A DNA stretch of 41,077 nucleotides, taken from assembly GCA_945860205.1 (NCBI GenBank), contig CAMARK010000039.1, forward strand, positions 1 through 41,077, given 5' to 3'. A program made the position numbers and the translations under genes. Shown piece after piece: positions 1-7,995 of this stretch. The stretch is from Reyranella massiliensis 521 (lineage in GTDB: Bacteria; Pseudomonadota; Alphaproteobacteria; Reyranellales; Reyranellaceae). Each line of letters begins with the position of its first letter. Within the stretch, counting starts at the first letter, position 1. The notes below the pieces were generated by a model. The model worked only from the letters and a program-made list of their open reading frames with translations. It did not search any database and was not told the DNA's origin.

Positions 1-177
1 GAAAGCTTCGCGATGATCCCGACATCGGCGGTGTCGGGCTACTACTTCGCCCATCCCGACGCGCAGTACTTCGGCGTGGCCCGCATCGGCCGCGACCAGC
101 TCGAGGACTACGCCCGACGTCGCGGCGTTTCGATCGAGCAGGCCGAGAAGTGGCTGCGCCCCAACATTGGCTACTGA
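1..177 (+). CDS. metH: Methionine synthase, C-terminal end (partial)
   Basis: Only the last 58 codons are present, read in frame 1 from the window edge to TGA at 175-177. The translation contains [15 protein letters not shown], then a [11 protein letters not shown] stretch, and ends with [10 protein letters not shown]. This is the pattern of the C-terminal S-adenosylmethionine-binding activation domain of cobalamin-dependent methionine synthase, which supports reductive reactivation of the B12 cofactor during methyl transfer to homocysteine. The catalytic, folate and cobalamin domains lie outside the window. The stop codon falls inside the next gene if that gene uses its TTG start, so the two may be translationally coupled. 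Identification rests on recognising the tail only. Confidence 0.85.
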   Translation, partial: ESFAMIPTSAVSGYYFAHPDAQYFGVARIGRDQLEDYARRRGVSIEQAEKWLRPNIGY

Positions 178-907
178 TCCGTTCCTGACCTACGCCCTCG
201 TGCTCGTCGTAGGCTTTGTGGCCGGAACGGTAAGCGGCATTGTCGGCACCGGCGCCACCATCATCCTGCTGCCGATCCTGGTCCTGGCGTTTGGCCCGCG
301 CGAGGCCGTGCCGATCATGGCGGTCGTCGCCCTGATGTCGAACTTCGCCAAGATCACCTCGTGGTGGAAGGAGATCGACTGGCGCGCCTGCGCCGCCTAC
401 GCGCTGGGCGGCATTCCGGCCGCGGCGCTGGGGGCACGGACCCTGCTGATCCTGCCGGAGAAGGCCGTCGACGTGGCGCTCGGCCTCTTTTTTCTCGCGA
501 TGATCCCCGGTCGCCGGTGGCTGACTGCGCGGAATTTCAAGTTCGGCTTCTGGCACCTTGCCGTGGCCGGTGCCGTGATCGGCTTCCTGACCGGCATCGT
601 GGTCTCGACCGGGCCGCTCAGCGTGCCCGCCTTCGCGGCCTACGGGTTGGTCAAGGGCGCCTTCATCGCCACCGAGGCGGCAGGCTCGCTCGCCCTCTAT
701 ATCAGCAAGGCCGTCACTTTCCGGACCTTCGGCGCGCTGCCGCTCGACATCGTGGTCAAGGGGCTGATCTCGGGCTCGTCGGTCATGGCCGGCACCTATA
801 CCGCGCGTTTGATCGTGGATAGGTTGAGCGTCGCCACTTTTCAGCGCCTGCTCGACGTCGTAATGGCTTTGTCTGGACTGGCGCTCCTGTGGGCGGCCAT
901 TCGCTAA
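167..907 (+). CDS. TauE/SafE family membrane permease
   Basis: A 246-residue, very hydrophobic protein with about seven to eight membrane segments. An N-terminal helix contains the glycine-rich [15 protein letters not shown] stretch typical of the TauE/SafE (sulfite exporter/DUF81) family, and a second similar helix around residues 145-165 ([18 protein letters not shown]) reflects the family's internal duplication. Family members export or import organosulfonates, sulfite or other small anions; the substrate here is unknown. The start is a TTG overlapping the metH tail by 11 bases. It is preferred because later starts would cut into the first membrane helix, but it is not certain. The next gene begins 11 bases after the stop. 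Confidence 0.8.
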   Translation: MATDPFLTYALVLVVGFVAGTVSGIVGTGATIILLPILVLAFGPREAVPIMAVVALMSNFAKITSWWKEIDWRACAAYALGGIPAAALGARTLLILPEKAVDVALGLFFLAMIPGRRWLTARNFKFGFWHLAVAGAVIGFLTGIVVSTGPLSVPAFAAYGLVKGAFIATEAAGSLALYISKAVTFRTFGALPLDIVVKGLISGSSVMAGTYTARLIVDRLSVATFQRLLDVVMALSGLALLWAAIR

Positions 908-918
908 AGGAGTGCTTG

Positions 919-1428
919 ATGAAAAAGTTCGCAATGGCCGCCGCGACGGCAGCCCTCGCCCTGACCGCCGGCGCCTGCATGCAGCAGTCGACCCCGCAGC
1001 AGCTCAATACCACCAACGCCAATTCCCGGATTTTCATCGGCTCGCTGAGCTGCAACATTGCCGGCGGCACGGGCTACGTCCTGGGCTCGAGCAAGAACAT
1101 GGACTGCGTCTTCCTCGCCAACGACGGCGTGCATAGCGCGGAGTACAACGGCACGATCACCAAGGTCGGCATCGACATCGGCTATACCAAGGCCGTGCAC
1201 ACGATCTGGCGCGTCTATTCGCTGGGCTCGACCCGTGGTCCACGGGACCTGAGCGGCAATTACATCGGCGAGCAGGGCACTGCCGCGGTCGGCAGCCAGG
1301 CCGGCGGCAACTGGATCTACGGCGGTCCCAACGCCGAGATCGGCATGATCGCCTCGGGCATCGTCAAGGACGCGGGCTACAATCTCGCGATGGGCATCGG
1401 TGAGATGTCGCTGAAGCTCAAGCGTTAG
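919..1428 (+). CDS. DUF992-family lipoprotein
   Basis: A 169-residue protein starting at ATG 919, preceded by AAAGGAG at 906-912; an earlier in-frame ATG at 889 lies inside the upstream gene and lacks such a site. The N-terminus is MKKF, then an alanine/leucine-rich helix ending TAGAC, so Cys17 is a candidate lipidated cysteine, although alanine rather than leucine at -3 makes the lipobox imperfect. The mature part carries the DUF992 pattern: IGSLSCNI, GTGYVLGSS, MDCVF, YNGTITKVGIDIGYT, then glycine-rich repeats ending in MSLKLKR. DUF992 proteins are common in alphaproteobacteria and have no assigned function. Two cysteines (SC, DC) may form a disulfide in the periplasm. Confidence 0.75.
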   Translation: MKKFAMAAATAALALTAGACMQQSTPQQLNTTNANSRIFIGSLSCNIAGGTGYVLGSSKNMDCVFLANDGVHSAEYNGTITKVGIDIGYTKAVHTIWRVYSLGSTRGPRDLSGNYIGEQGTAAVGSQAGGNWIYGGPNAEIGMIASGIVKDAGYNLAMGIGEMSLKLKR

Positions 1429-1448
1429 CCCCGACCGTCACGCCGCTT

Positions 1449-1481
1449 CCGTCGCCGCCTGCAACGCGCAGCCGGCGACGG
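1449..1481 (+). terminator. Possible weak terminator hairpin after the DUF992 gene
   Basis: CCGTCGCCG (1449-1457) and CGGCGACGG (1473-1481) are perfectly complementary 9-bp arms around a 15-base loop, 21 bases after the lipoprotein stop. The tail is TCTGCTTTGGG rather than a clean T-run, so it could be a Rho-independent terminator of modest strength or a chance GC palindrome. Confidence 0.3.
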
Positions 1482-1573
1482 TCTGCTTTGGGCCGCCAAG
1501 CGGTGGCAGGCCGCCGACAAGCGCCGCGGATCGCGCTACACTGCCAGCTGCTTTCGGCTCCATGGAGGATCGC

Positions 1574-2434
1574 ATGCTGGCCAATACGACCCGGACTCTG
1601 ACCGAGGCGCAGCGCGAACAATGGGCGGTTGACGGCTACCTTCAAATCGAAGGGGCATTGAGTCCGGCGGAAGTCGACTTCTTCTCCGACCAGCTCGACC
1701 ACGTGCGCACGCAGCCGGGTTACGAACCCGCGGCGACCGAGCTGCAGCGCGGCCACTACGTCTGGAAGTTGCCCGACCAGAACAAGGACGCGTTCATGGA
1801 CCGGCGCGACCTGCTTCCCTACCATCAGGCGTTCATCGACCTGATTGATCGGCCGGCCATCTTCGACCTGATCCTCGATCTGATGGGCCCGTACATCCAG
1901 TTCTCGATGAGCCAGGCGATCATCCGCGCGTCGACCGACACGTTCCCCGGCTACATCCATACGGACGGTGGGGAAGCGCAGAAGAGCATCCGCGTCACCG
2001 AGACCAGCCGGCCGCTCGCCGTGAAGGTGATGTACCTGCTGACCGACGTTACCGCGCCGGACAGCGGCAACTTCACGATTTTTCCCGGCAGCCACCTGCG
2101 GCCGTTCGCCGAGCGCTCTGAGCGCATTCCAGGACCGAAGTCGCCGGGCACGGTGCCGCTGCTCGGCAAGGCGGGCGATGCCTATGTCTTCCCGCACGCG
2201 ATCTGGCATGGCCCGTCGCCCAACCACTCCGGCAAGGCACGCAAGACCATCCTGTACAATTACTGCCAGATGTTCATGAAGCCCTACGATTTCGGCGGGC
2301 CGGTGAAGGCGCTGTTCGAACGCTGCACGCCGCGCCAACGCCGACTGCTCGGCGACCTCGGCCACGACTTCCGCCCCGGCGATTTCTTCTACGCGCCGCT
2401 TGACCAGGAAGCGCTGATGACTGGCCACGCCTGA
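1574..2434 (+). CDS. Phytanoyl-CoA dioxygenase (PhyH) family oxygenase
   Basis: A 286-residue Fe(II)/2-oxoglutarate-dependent oxygenase of the PhyH family. The metal facial triad is visible as HTD (about His129/Asp131) and a distal His (about 212, in IWHGPSPN), followed by an arginine in KARKTI (about 223) expected to bind 2-oxoglutarate. Start choice: GGAGGA at 1564-1569 sits four bases before ATG 1574, whereas the alternative ATG at 1562 overlaps that ribosome-binding site. PhyH proteins hydroxylate acyl-CoAs, ectoine-type solutes or small natural products; the substrate cannot be read here. It runs tail to tail with the TauD-like oxygenase on the other strand, with only 7 bases between the stops. 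Confidence 0.85.
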   Translation: MLANTTRTLTEAQREQWAVDGYLQIEGALSPAEVDFFSDQLDHVRTQPGYEPAATELQRGHYVWKLPDQNKDAFMDRRDLLPYHQAFIDLIDRPAIFDLILDLMGPYIQFSMSQAIIRASTDTFPGYIHTDGGEAQKSIRVTETSRPLAVKVMYLLTDVTAPDSGNFTIFPGSHLRPFAERSERIPGPKSPGTVPLLGKAGDAYVFPHAIWHGPSPNHSGKARKTILYNYCQMFMKPYDFGGPVKALFERCTPRQRRLLGDLGHDFRPGDFFYAPLDQEALMTGHA

Positions 2435-2441
2435 CCCTGCG

Positions 2442-3299
2442 TCAGGTGCTGGCGGCCTCGAGCTTGCAGCCGGCGACGGTGATGCGGTGCATCAGCCGCC
2501 GCTCGCCCTGATAGTCGTTAGCGGCATAGTGCCAGGTGGCCCGATTGTCCCAGAAGGCGATCGAGCCCTCGCGCCAGCGGAAGCGGCAGGTGAACTCCGG
2601 CCGTGATGCGTGCTGGTAGAGATGGTCGAGCAGCGGCTTGCTGTCCTCGACCGTCCAATCCTCGAAACGCAGCGTGAAGGCCCGGTTGACGTAGAGCGCC
2701 TTGCGGCCGCTCAGCGGATGCCGGATCACCACGGGATGGACGACGTCGGCGCCGACCTTCTCCTGGTTTTCGTAGCGGCTGGCGCCCTCGGGATTCTGGT
2801 CGTTGACGCCGCCCCTGCCGAAGATGTGCGCCGAGCCATGGACGGCCCGCATGCCCTCGAGCGTGCGCCGCAGGCCGGGCGAGAGTGTCTCGAAGGCGCG
2901 ATACATGTTGGCGAACAGCGTGTCGCCACCCTCCTCCGGCAGCTCGCGCGCCAGCAGGATGGAGCCCATCGCCGGCTCCCGGTCGTAGCTGTGGTCGGTG
3001 TGCCAGCCGCCGCCGATATTGGTCTTCTGCTCGGGCTCCTTGCGCACCTCGGCGATTTCCGGATGGCCCGGCACGGCCTTGAAGAAGCGGTTGACGTCGA
3101 TCGGGGCCCAGCGCCGCGCGAACGCAAGATGCTGGTCGGGTGTCAGCTCCTGGTCGCGGAAGAAGATCACGCCATGCTCGGTGAAGGCGCGTTGGACCTC
3201 GTCCCACTGGCGGTTGCTCATCGCCTTGAGATCGACGCCCAAAATCTCGGCGCCGCAGCCGCCGGTGAGCTTTTGCACCTGAACCGTTTCGTCAGCCAT
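2442..3299 (-). CDS. TauD/TfdA family 2-oxoglutarate-dependent dioxygenase
   Basis: A 285-residue alpha-ketoglutarate-dependent dioxygenase. The iron-binding motif WHTD (His100, Asp102), the distal His257 (in TWHYAAND) and Arg268 (RRLMHR) for 2-oxoglutarate fit the TauD/TfdA family, which oxidises taurine, aryloxyacetates, alkyl sulfates and similar acids. The start at 3299 (MADETVQVQKL) has GAGGGG a few bases upstream; the reading frame stays open further upstream, but that stretch is antisense to the AEC gene and does not look like protein. It is the last of five same-strand genes (7867 down to 2442), 35 bases after the AEC transporter, so it is probably co-transcribed. The exact substrate is unknown. 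Confidence 0.88.
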   Translation of the reverse strand: MADETVQVQKLTGGCGAEILGVDLKAMSNRQWDEVQRAFTEHGVIFFRDQELTPDQHLAFARRWAPIDVNRFFKAVPGHPEIAEVRKEPEQKTNIGGGWHTDHSYDREPAMGSILLARELPEEGGDTLFANMYRAFETLSPGLRRTLEGMRAVHGSAHIFGRGGVNDQNPEGASRYENQEKVGADVVHPVVIRHPLSGRKALYVNRAFTLRFEDWTVEDSKPLLDHLYQHASRPEFTCRFRWREGSIAFWDNRATWHYAANDYQGERRLMHRITVAGCKLEAAST

Positions 3300-3334
3300 G
3301 GCGTACCCCTCATCGAAGCCTAGCGTATCCAAGT

Positions 3335-4294
3335 CTAGCGCGGCTGCACGCCCAGAAGCAGCAGCGCAATCGACAGCGTGAACACACTGGCCGCCGTCGA
3401 GATGACGACGGCGTTGGTCGCCCGCGCGACGCCGCTGCCGTACATCTGCGCGAGCAGGTAGACGTTGGCGCCGGCCGGCAGGGCCGCGTTCAGCGTCGCC
3501 ACGGTAAGCCATAGCGGATCGAGCGGGAATACGTAGCGTCCCAGCGTCCACACCACCAGCGGCAGTGCCGCCAGCTTGAACGCGGTGGCCACGGCCGCCG
3601 ACTGCCAGTGGCCCCTGAGGCCGACATGGGCGAGCGAGGCGCCGACCATGATCAGGCCGCAGGGCGGCGCCGCCACTGCCAGCGCCTGCAGGATGCGGTC
3701 GACCACGGCGGGCGTCGCGAGGCCTGGGACCAGCCGCGTGAGCTGGCCCCAGGCGAGCCCGGCGAAGATCGCCGGAATGACGGGGTGCTTCAGCATGTTG
3801 AGCGCCGCCCCGCCCAGCCGGCCGAGCAGCCGCCGGCGGACGCCGCCGCGGGCATCCATTTCCATCAGGAAGGACGAAAAGGTGAGCAGGATCAGCGAGT
3901 GCACGCTGATGATCATCAGCAGCGGCACCAGCCCCTGCTCGCCGAAGGCGTAGGTGATGAAGGGGATGCCGATGCCGACGCCGTTGGAGAAGACGCCGCT
4001 CAGCGCCAGCACGGTGCGGTCGCCCATGCTCATGCCGGCGGCACGGCCGAGCAGCATCAGCACGCCATAGAGCAGGAAGACGGCGCTAAAAAAGACCAGC
4101 AGGATGTCGGGCTCGAGCGCCTCGATCCGCACCTTGGCCATCGAGCGGAAGAGCAGCGCCGGAAACAGCGCGTAGAAGGTGACGCCGGTCAGGCCGCGCA
4201 GCCCCTCGACGCTGAGCAGCGGCGAGCGGCCGATCACCCAGCCGATCAGCACCATGCCGAAGACCGGCACGATGATGTCGACGATCGCGCTCAT
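3335..4294 (-). CDS. AEC family transporter (auxin efflux carrier-like)
   Basis: A 319-residue integral membrane protein with about ten hydrophobic helices, starting MSAIVDIIVPVFGMVLIGW and followed by LRGLTGVTFYALFPALLFRSMAK, the arrangement of the AEC (auxin efflux carrier/MleP/MdcF) family. Further landmarks are GVFSNGVGIGIPFITYAFG in the middle and LPAGANVYLLAQMYG near the C-terminus. Bacterial members move malonate, malate or other carboxylates. It lies 25 bases downstream of the acyl-CoA dehydrogenase at 4320 and 35 bases upstream of the TauD-like gene, all on the minus strand, which suggests transport of an acid handled by these enzymes. The substrate is an inference. Confidence 0.85.
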   Translation of the reverse strand: MSAIVDIIVPVFGMVLIGWVIGRSPLLSVEGLRGLTGVTFYALFPALLFRSMAKVRIEALEPDILLVFFSAVFLLYGVLMLLGRAAGMSMGDRTVLALSGVFSNGVGIGIPFITYAFGEQGLVPLLMIISVHSLILLTFSSFLMEMDARGGVRRRLLGRLGGAALNMLKHPVIPAIFAGLAWGQLTRLVPGLATPAVVDRILQALAVAAPPCGLIMVGASLAHVGLRGHWQSAAVATAFKLAALPLVVWTLGRYVFPLDPLWLTVATLNAALPAGANVYLLAQMYGSGVARATNAVVISTAASVFTLSIALLLLGVQPR

Positions 4295-4319
4295 TGACGG
4301 GCCGCCGTGAGGCGGCCGG

Positions 4320-5462
4320 TCAGGCCGCCATCGCGAGGTTGCTGTAGCGCGTCAGGTGATGCTGCTGGTTGCCGAACATCAGGTCGATCATGGTCAGCCG
4401 CTTGAAGTAATGGCTGACCGAGAGCTCGTCGGTGACACCCATGCCGCCGTGCATCTGCACCGCGCTCTGGCCGCAGAACTTGCCCGACTTGCCGATCTGC
4501 ACCTTGGCGCCCGAGGCCGCCTTGGCGCGCACCGTCGCATCCTTGTCGTCGATCTTGAGCGACGCCATCAAGGTCATCGAGCGCGCTTCCTGGGCGTTGG
4601 TGAAGCAATCGACCATGCGGTGCTGCAGCACCTGGAACTTGCCGATCGCCACGCCGAACTGCTTGCGGGTCTTGATGTATTCCAGCGTGGCCGCGTTGAT
4701 CGCGTCCATGCAGCCGGTGGCCTCGGCGCAGAGCGCCACGATGGCGCGGTCGACGCCGTCCTCGACGACGCTGAAGCCTTCATCGACCTTGCCCAGCACC
4801 GCGTCGGCGCCGACCGAGACCTTGTCGAAGGTGAGTTCGGAGGCGCGCAGCGAATCCTGGGTCGGGTAGTCGCGGCGGGAAAGCCCCTTGGCCTTGCCGT
4901 CGACGATGAAGAGCGTGAGGCCCTTGGGCTCGCGTGCGCTGCCGGCGGTGCGGGCTAGCACGATGATGTGGTCGGCAGAGGCCGCGTTATAGACCACGCC
5001 CTTGTGGCCGGAGAGCGACCAGCCGGCACCTTCCTTGGTGGCCTTCAGCGAGACGTCGGCCAGGTTGTAGCGGCTCTGGCGCTCGAGCCAGGCCAGCGCG
5101 AACTGCTTCTTGCCCTCGATCATCGGAGGCAGCAGAGCGTCCTTCTGTGCCTTGGTCCCTGCGCGGGCGATCATGCCGCCACCCAGCACGACGGTCGGCA
5201 GGAACGGCTCCAGCACCAGGCCTTTGCCGAACTGCTCCATCACGATCATGGTCTCGATCGGACCGCCGCCGTAGCCGCCGTCCTCTTCCGAAAACGACAT
5301 GCCGAGCCAGCCCAGCTCCGCGAACTGCTGCCAGTTCTCCGGCAGCCAGCCGCGCTCCGTCGCCGCGATCTTGCGGCGGGCATCGAACGCGTACTTGTCG
5401 CGCACGAAACGCTCGGCCTGTTCCTGCAGCTGCTTCTGTTCGTCGGAAAGGGACAAATCCAT
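4320..5462 (-). CDS. Acyl-CoA dehydrogenase, probable non-catalytic (small) subunit
   Basis: A 380-residue FAD-dependent acyl-CoA dehydrogenase fold, beginning MDLSLSDEQKQLQEQAERF and resembling the small subunit of pimeloyl-CoA-dehydrogenase-type pairs. The C-terminal QMHGGMGVTDEL motif is kept, but where homologues have a glutamate in the helix preceding RL(G/V) this protein reads VDRAIVAL (Asp238), and the segment usually reading Y-E-G-T is MFGNQQHHL. It therefore seems to lack the usual catalytic glutamate at both known positions. The upstream neighbours (5490 and 6671) carry the Glu, so a mixed-subunit oligomer is likely. It is spaced 27 bases from the 5490 gene. The acyl chain oxidised is unknown. 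Confidence 0.87.
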   Translation of the reverse strand: MDLSLSDEQKQLQEQAERFVRDKYAFDARRKIAATERGWLPENWQQFAELGWLGMSFSEEDGGYGGGPIETMIVMEQFGKGLVLEPFLPTVVLGGGMIARAGTKAQKDALLPPMIEGKKQFALAWLERQSRYNLADVSLKATKEGAGWSLSGHKGVVYNAASADHIIVLARTAGSAREPKGLTLFIVDGKAKGLSRRDYPTQDSLRASELTFDKVSVGADAVLGKVDEGFSVVEDGVDRAIVALCAEATGCMDAINAATLEYIKTRKQFGVAIGKFQVLQHRMVDCFTNAQEARSMTLMASLKIDDKDATVRAKAASGAKVQIGKSGKFCGQSAVQMHGGMGVTDELSVSHYFKRLTMIDLMFGNQQHHLTRYSNLAMAA

Positions 5463-5489
5463 CTCGTCTTCCTCCAGATATTGCGCGTC

Positions 5490-6653
5490 TTATAGCCCGA
5501 GGATGGCCTTGGACACGATGTTCTTCTGAACCTCGGTGCTGCCCCCGTAGATCGTGGTCTTGCGCATGTTGAAATAGCGCGGCGCGGCGGGCGGTGCATG
5601 GTCGGGGCCGATCGGTGTTTCGTTCGTATCCTGAAACAGCATGCCGGGCTGATAGGGCGCCGCGTACTCGCCGCAGGCTTCCATGGCGAGTTCCGCGATG
5701 CGCTGCTGGATCTCGGAGCCGCGCACTTTAAGGATCGAGGCCTCGGGTCCCGGCGCGCCGCCCAGCGCCATGGTCGACAGCGCGCGCAACTCGCTCATCT
5801 CCAGCGCCTGAACCTGCAGGTCGACGTCGGCAATTTTCTCCGCCATCGAGGGATCTTCGCTGATCGTGCGCAGCATCGAGACACCGCGCTTGGACGACGG
5901 CACCTCGGCGATGCCCAGCCGCTCGTTGGCGAGCAGGAACTTGGCGCAGGTCCAGCCCTCGTTCTCCTTGCCTATCAGGTTGGCGACCGGAACCCTCACA
6001 TTGTCCAGGAACACGTCGTTCACCGCATGGGCACCATCGAGCATGATGATCGGCCGCACGGTGACGCCGGGCGTCTTCATGTCGATCAGCAGGAAGGAGA
6101 TGCCTTCCTGCGGCTTGGCGGAGGCGCCGGTCCGCACTAGACAGAAGATCCAGTCGCCCCAGTGGGCGTAGGAGGTCCAGGTCTTCTGGCCGTTGACCAC
6201 ATAGTGGTCGCCATCACGCTCGGCCTTGGCGCGCAAGTTCGCAAGATCCGATCCCGCCCCTGGCTCGCTATAGCCCTGGCACCACGACACGGTCGATTCA
6301 CGGATGCCCGGCAGGAAGCGCGCCTTCTGCTCCTCGTTGCCGAAGGTGTAGATCACCGGCCCGACCATCTTCGGGCCGAACGGCAGGATGCGCGGCGCGC
6401 CCTCCTCCGCCAGCACGTTCTCGAACAGGAAGCGCTGCGTCACGTCCCAGCCCGGCCCGCCGAACTTCTTGGGCCACGTGTAGGCGAGCCAGCCCTTCTT
6501 GCCGAGCGCCTGCTGCCAGACCATGTGGTCGGCGCGGTCGTAATGCTTGCCGGAGAAGGTCTTCTCCTTGGTCGCGGGCGAGAGGTTCTTCCGCGTGAAG
6601 TCGCGCACCTCGTCGGAGAACGCCTTGTGCTCGGGCTTGAGGGCGAGATCCAT
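5490..6653 (-). CDS. Acyl-CoA dehydrogenase, large-subunit type (copy 1)
   Basis: A 387-residue acyl-CoA dehydrogenase. Visible features are the N-terminal helical domain (MDLALKPEHKAFSDEVRDF), the FAD/substrate region WCQGYSEPGAGSDLA (about 124-138), KTW near 157, and a C-terminal IYGGSTEVQ stretch. The residue matching medium-chain dehydrogenase Glu376 is Gly (YGG instead of YEG), while Glu244 in LANERLGIAE sits where isovaleryl-CoA and FadE-type enzymes hold their base. It closely resembles the gene just upstream (6671-7867), by eye about two thirds identical, with a 17-base gap, so the pair is a tandem duplication. It likely works with the small subunit encoded next. Confidence 0.9.
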   Translation of the reverse strand: MDLALKPEHKAFSDEVRDFTRKNLSPATKEKTFSGKHYDRADHMVWQQALGKKGWLAYTWPKKFGGPGWDVTQRFLFENVLAEEGAPRILPFGPKMVGPVIYTFGNEEQKARFLPGIRESTVSWCQGYSEPGAGSDLANLRAKAERDGDHYVVNGQKTWTSYAHWGDWIFCLVRTGASAKPQEGISFLLIDMKTPGVTVRPIIMLDGAHAVNDVFLDNVRVPVANLIGKENEGWTCAKFLLANERLGIAEVPSSKRGVSMLRTISEDPSMAEKIADVDLQVQALEMSELRALSTMALGGAPGPEASILKVRGSEIQQRIAELAMEACGEYAAPYQPGMLFQDTNETPIGPDHAPPAAPRYFNMRKTTIYGGSTEVQKNIVSKAILGL

Positions 6654-6670
6654 CTACTTCTCCGTCAACA

Positions 6671-7867
6671 TCACAGACCCAACACCATCTTGCTGATGAT
6701 GCCTTTCTGGATTTCGTTGCTGCCACCGTAGATCGTGGTCTTGCGCGTGTTGAAGTAACGCGGTGCCGCGAGATGGGCATATTCGGGCCCGACCGGCGCC
6801 TCGTTGGTGCCCTGCCACAGTAGGCCCGGCAGGTACGGCGCCGAATATTCGCCGACCGCTTCCATGGTGAGTTCGGTGATGCGCTGCTGGATCTCCGAGC
6901 CTCGGATTTTCAGGCCCGACACTTCCGGGCCGGGCTGGCCGCCGTGCGCCATCGACGACAGCACGCGAAGCTCGGTGTACTCGAGCGCCGTCACCTGGAT
7001 TTCGAGGTCGGCGATCTTCTCGGCGAAGCTCTGGTTCTCGATCAGCGGGCGGCCATTGTCCTGCTCGGCGCGGGCGATGTCCTTCAGCGCCGCGACGCCG
7101 CGCTTGGACTGCGGCACGGCCGCGATGCCGAGCCGCTCGTTGGCCAGCAGGAATTTGGCGCAGGTCCAGCCCTCGTTCTCCTTGCCAACGAGGTTGGCTG
7201 CCGGGACCTTCACATTGTCGAAGAAGACCTCGTTCACCTCGTGGCCGCCGTCGGCCATGATGATGGGCTTCACGGTGATGCCCGGCGTCTTCATGTCGAT
7301 CAGCAGGAAGGAGATGCCCTCCTGCGGCTTGGACTTGGGATCGGTGCGGACGAGGCAGAAGATCCAGTCGGCCCAATGACCCATCGTGTTCCAGGTCTTC
7401 GACCCGTTCACGATGTAGTGGTCGCCTTCCTTCTCGGCCTTGGTGCGGAGCGAGGCGAGGTCGGAGCCGGAGCCGGGCTCGGAATAGCCTTGGCACCACC
7501 ACACGGTGCTCAGGCGAATCGGATCGAGGTACTTCGCCTTCTGCTCCTCGGTGCCGAAAGTGTAGATCACCGGCCCCACCATCTTGGTGCCGAACGGAAT
7601 GATGCCGGGTGCGTATTCCTCGGCGCAGATATTCTCGAAGATGTAGCGCTCGGCCGGCGTGAAGCCCGGGCCGCCGTGCTTCTTGGGCCATGTGTAGACA
7701 AGCCAGCCCTTCTTCCCGAGCGCCTGCTGCCAGCGCATGTAGTCGTCGCGGCCGAGGTGCTTGCCGTTCTTCACCTTGTCGCGCACGTCGGCGGGCAGGT
7801 TGGCGCGCACAAAGGTGCGCACCTCGTCGGCGAATTTCTGTTCTTCAGGCGTGAAAGCGAGGTCCAT
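6671..7867 (-). CDS. Acyl-CoA dehydrogenase, large-subunit type (copy 2)
   Basis: A 398-residue acyl-CoA dehydrogenase and first gene of the five-gene minus-strand run. Motifs are WCQGYSEPGSGSDLA, LLANERLGIAAVP with the putative catalytic Glu in NERLG, and a C-terminal IYGGSNEIQKG. It differs from copy 1 mainly by about ten extra residues around AEQDNGRPLIENQ and by different residues in the N-terminal domain (PADVRDKVKNGKHLG). Two large subunits next to one small subunit suggest either two alternative heteromers with different acyl preferences or one functional and one specialised copy. The 128 bases upstream to the phospholipase-D-like gene carry no signal I can identify and may hold the promoter. 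Confidence 0.9.
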   Translation of the reverse strand: MDLAFTPEEQKFADEVRTFVRANLPADVRDKVKNGKHLGRDDYMRWQQALGKKGWLVYTWPKKHGGPGFTPAERYIFENICAEEYAPGIIPFGTKMVGPVIYTFGTEEQKAKYLDPIRLSTVWWCQGYSEPGSGSDLASLRTKAEKEGDHYIVNGSKTWNTMGHWADWIFCLVRTDPKSKPQEGISFLLIDMKTPGITVKPIIMADGGHEVNEVFFDNVKVPAANLVGKENEGWTCAKFLLANERLGIAAVPQSKRGVAALKDIARAEQDNGRPLIENQSFAEKIADLEIQVTALEYTELRVLSSMAHGGQPGPEVSGLKIRGSEIQQRITELTMEAVGEYSAPYLPGLLWQGTNEAPVGPEYAHLAAPRYFNTRKTTIYGGSNEIQKGIISKMVLGL

Positions 7868-7995
7868 GCACCCCTCCCGGGCCGGGTTTTAGATTTGGCC
7901 GGAGTTTAGCCGCGAGCCCGTTCCGGACAAGCAGCACTCTACCGGCAGGCGGATTGATGCGCCGCGAAGCGGAACAAGTTTACGTAGGAAATCCG

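Noticed and set aside
2610..3323. A long plus-strand open frame opposite the TauD-like gene
   Set aside because: It is antisense to a gene with a clear catalytic site, with biased composition and no recognisable domain; such shadows are common in GC-rich DNA.
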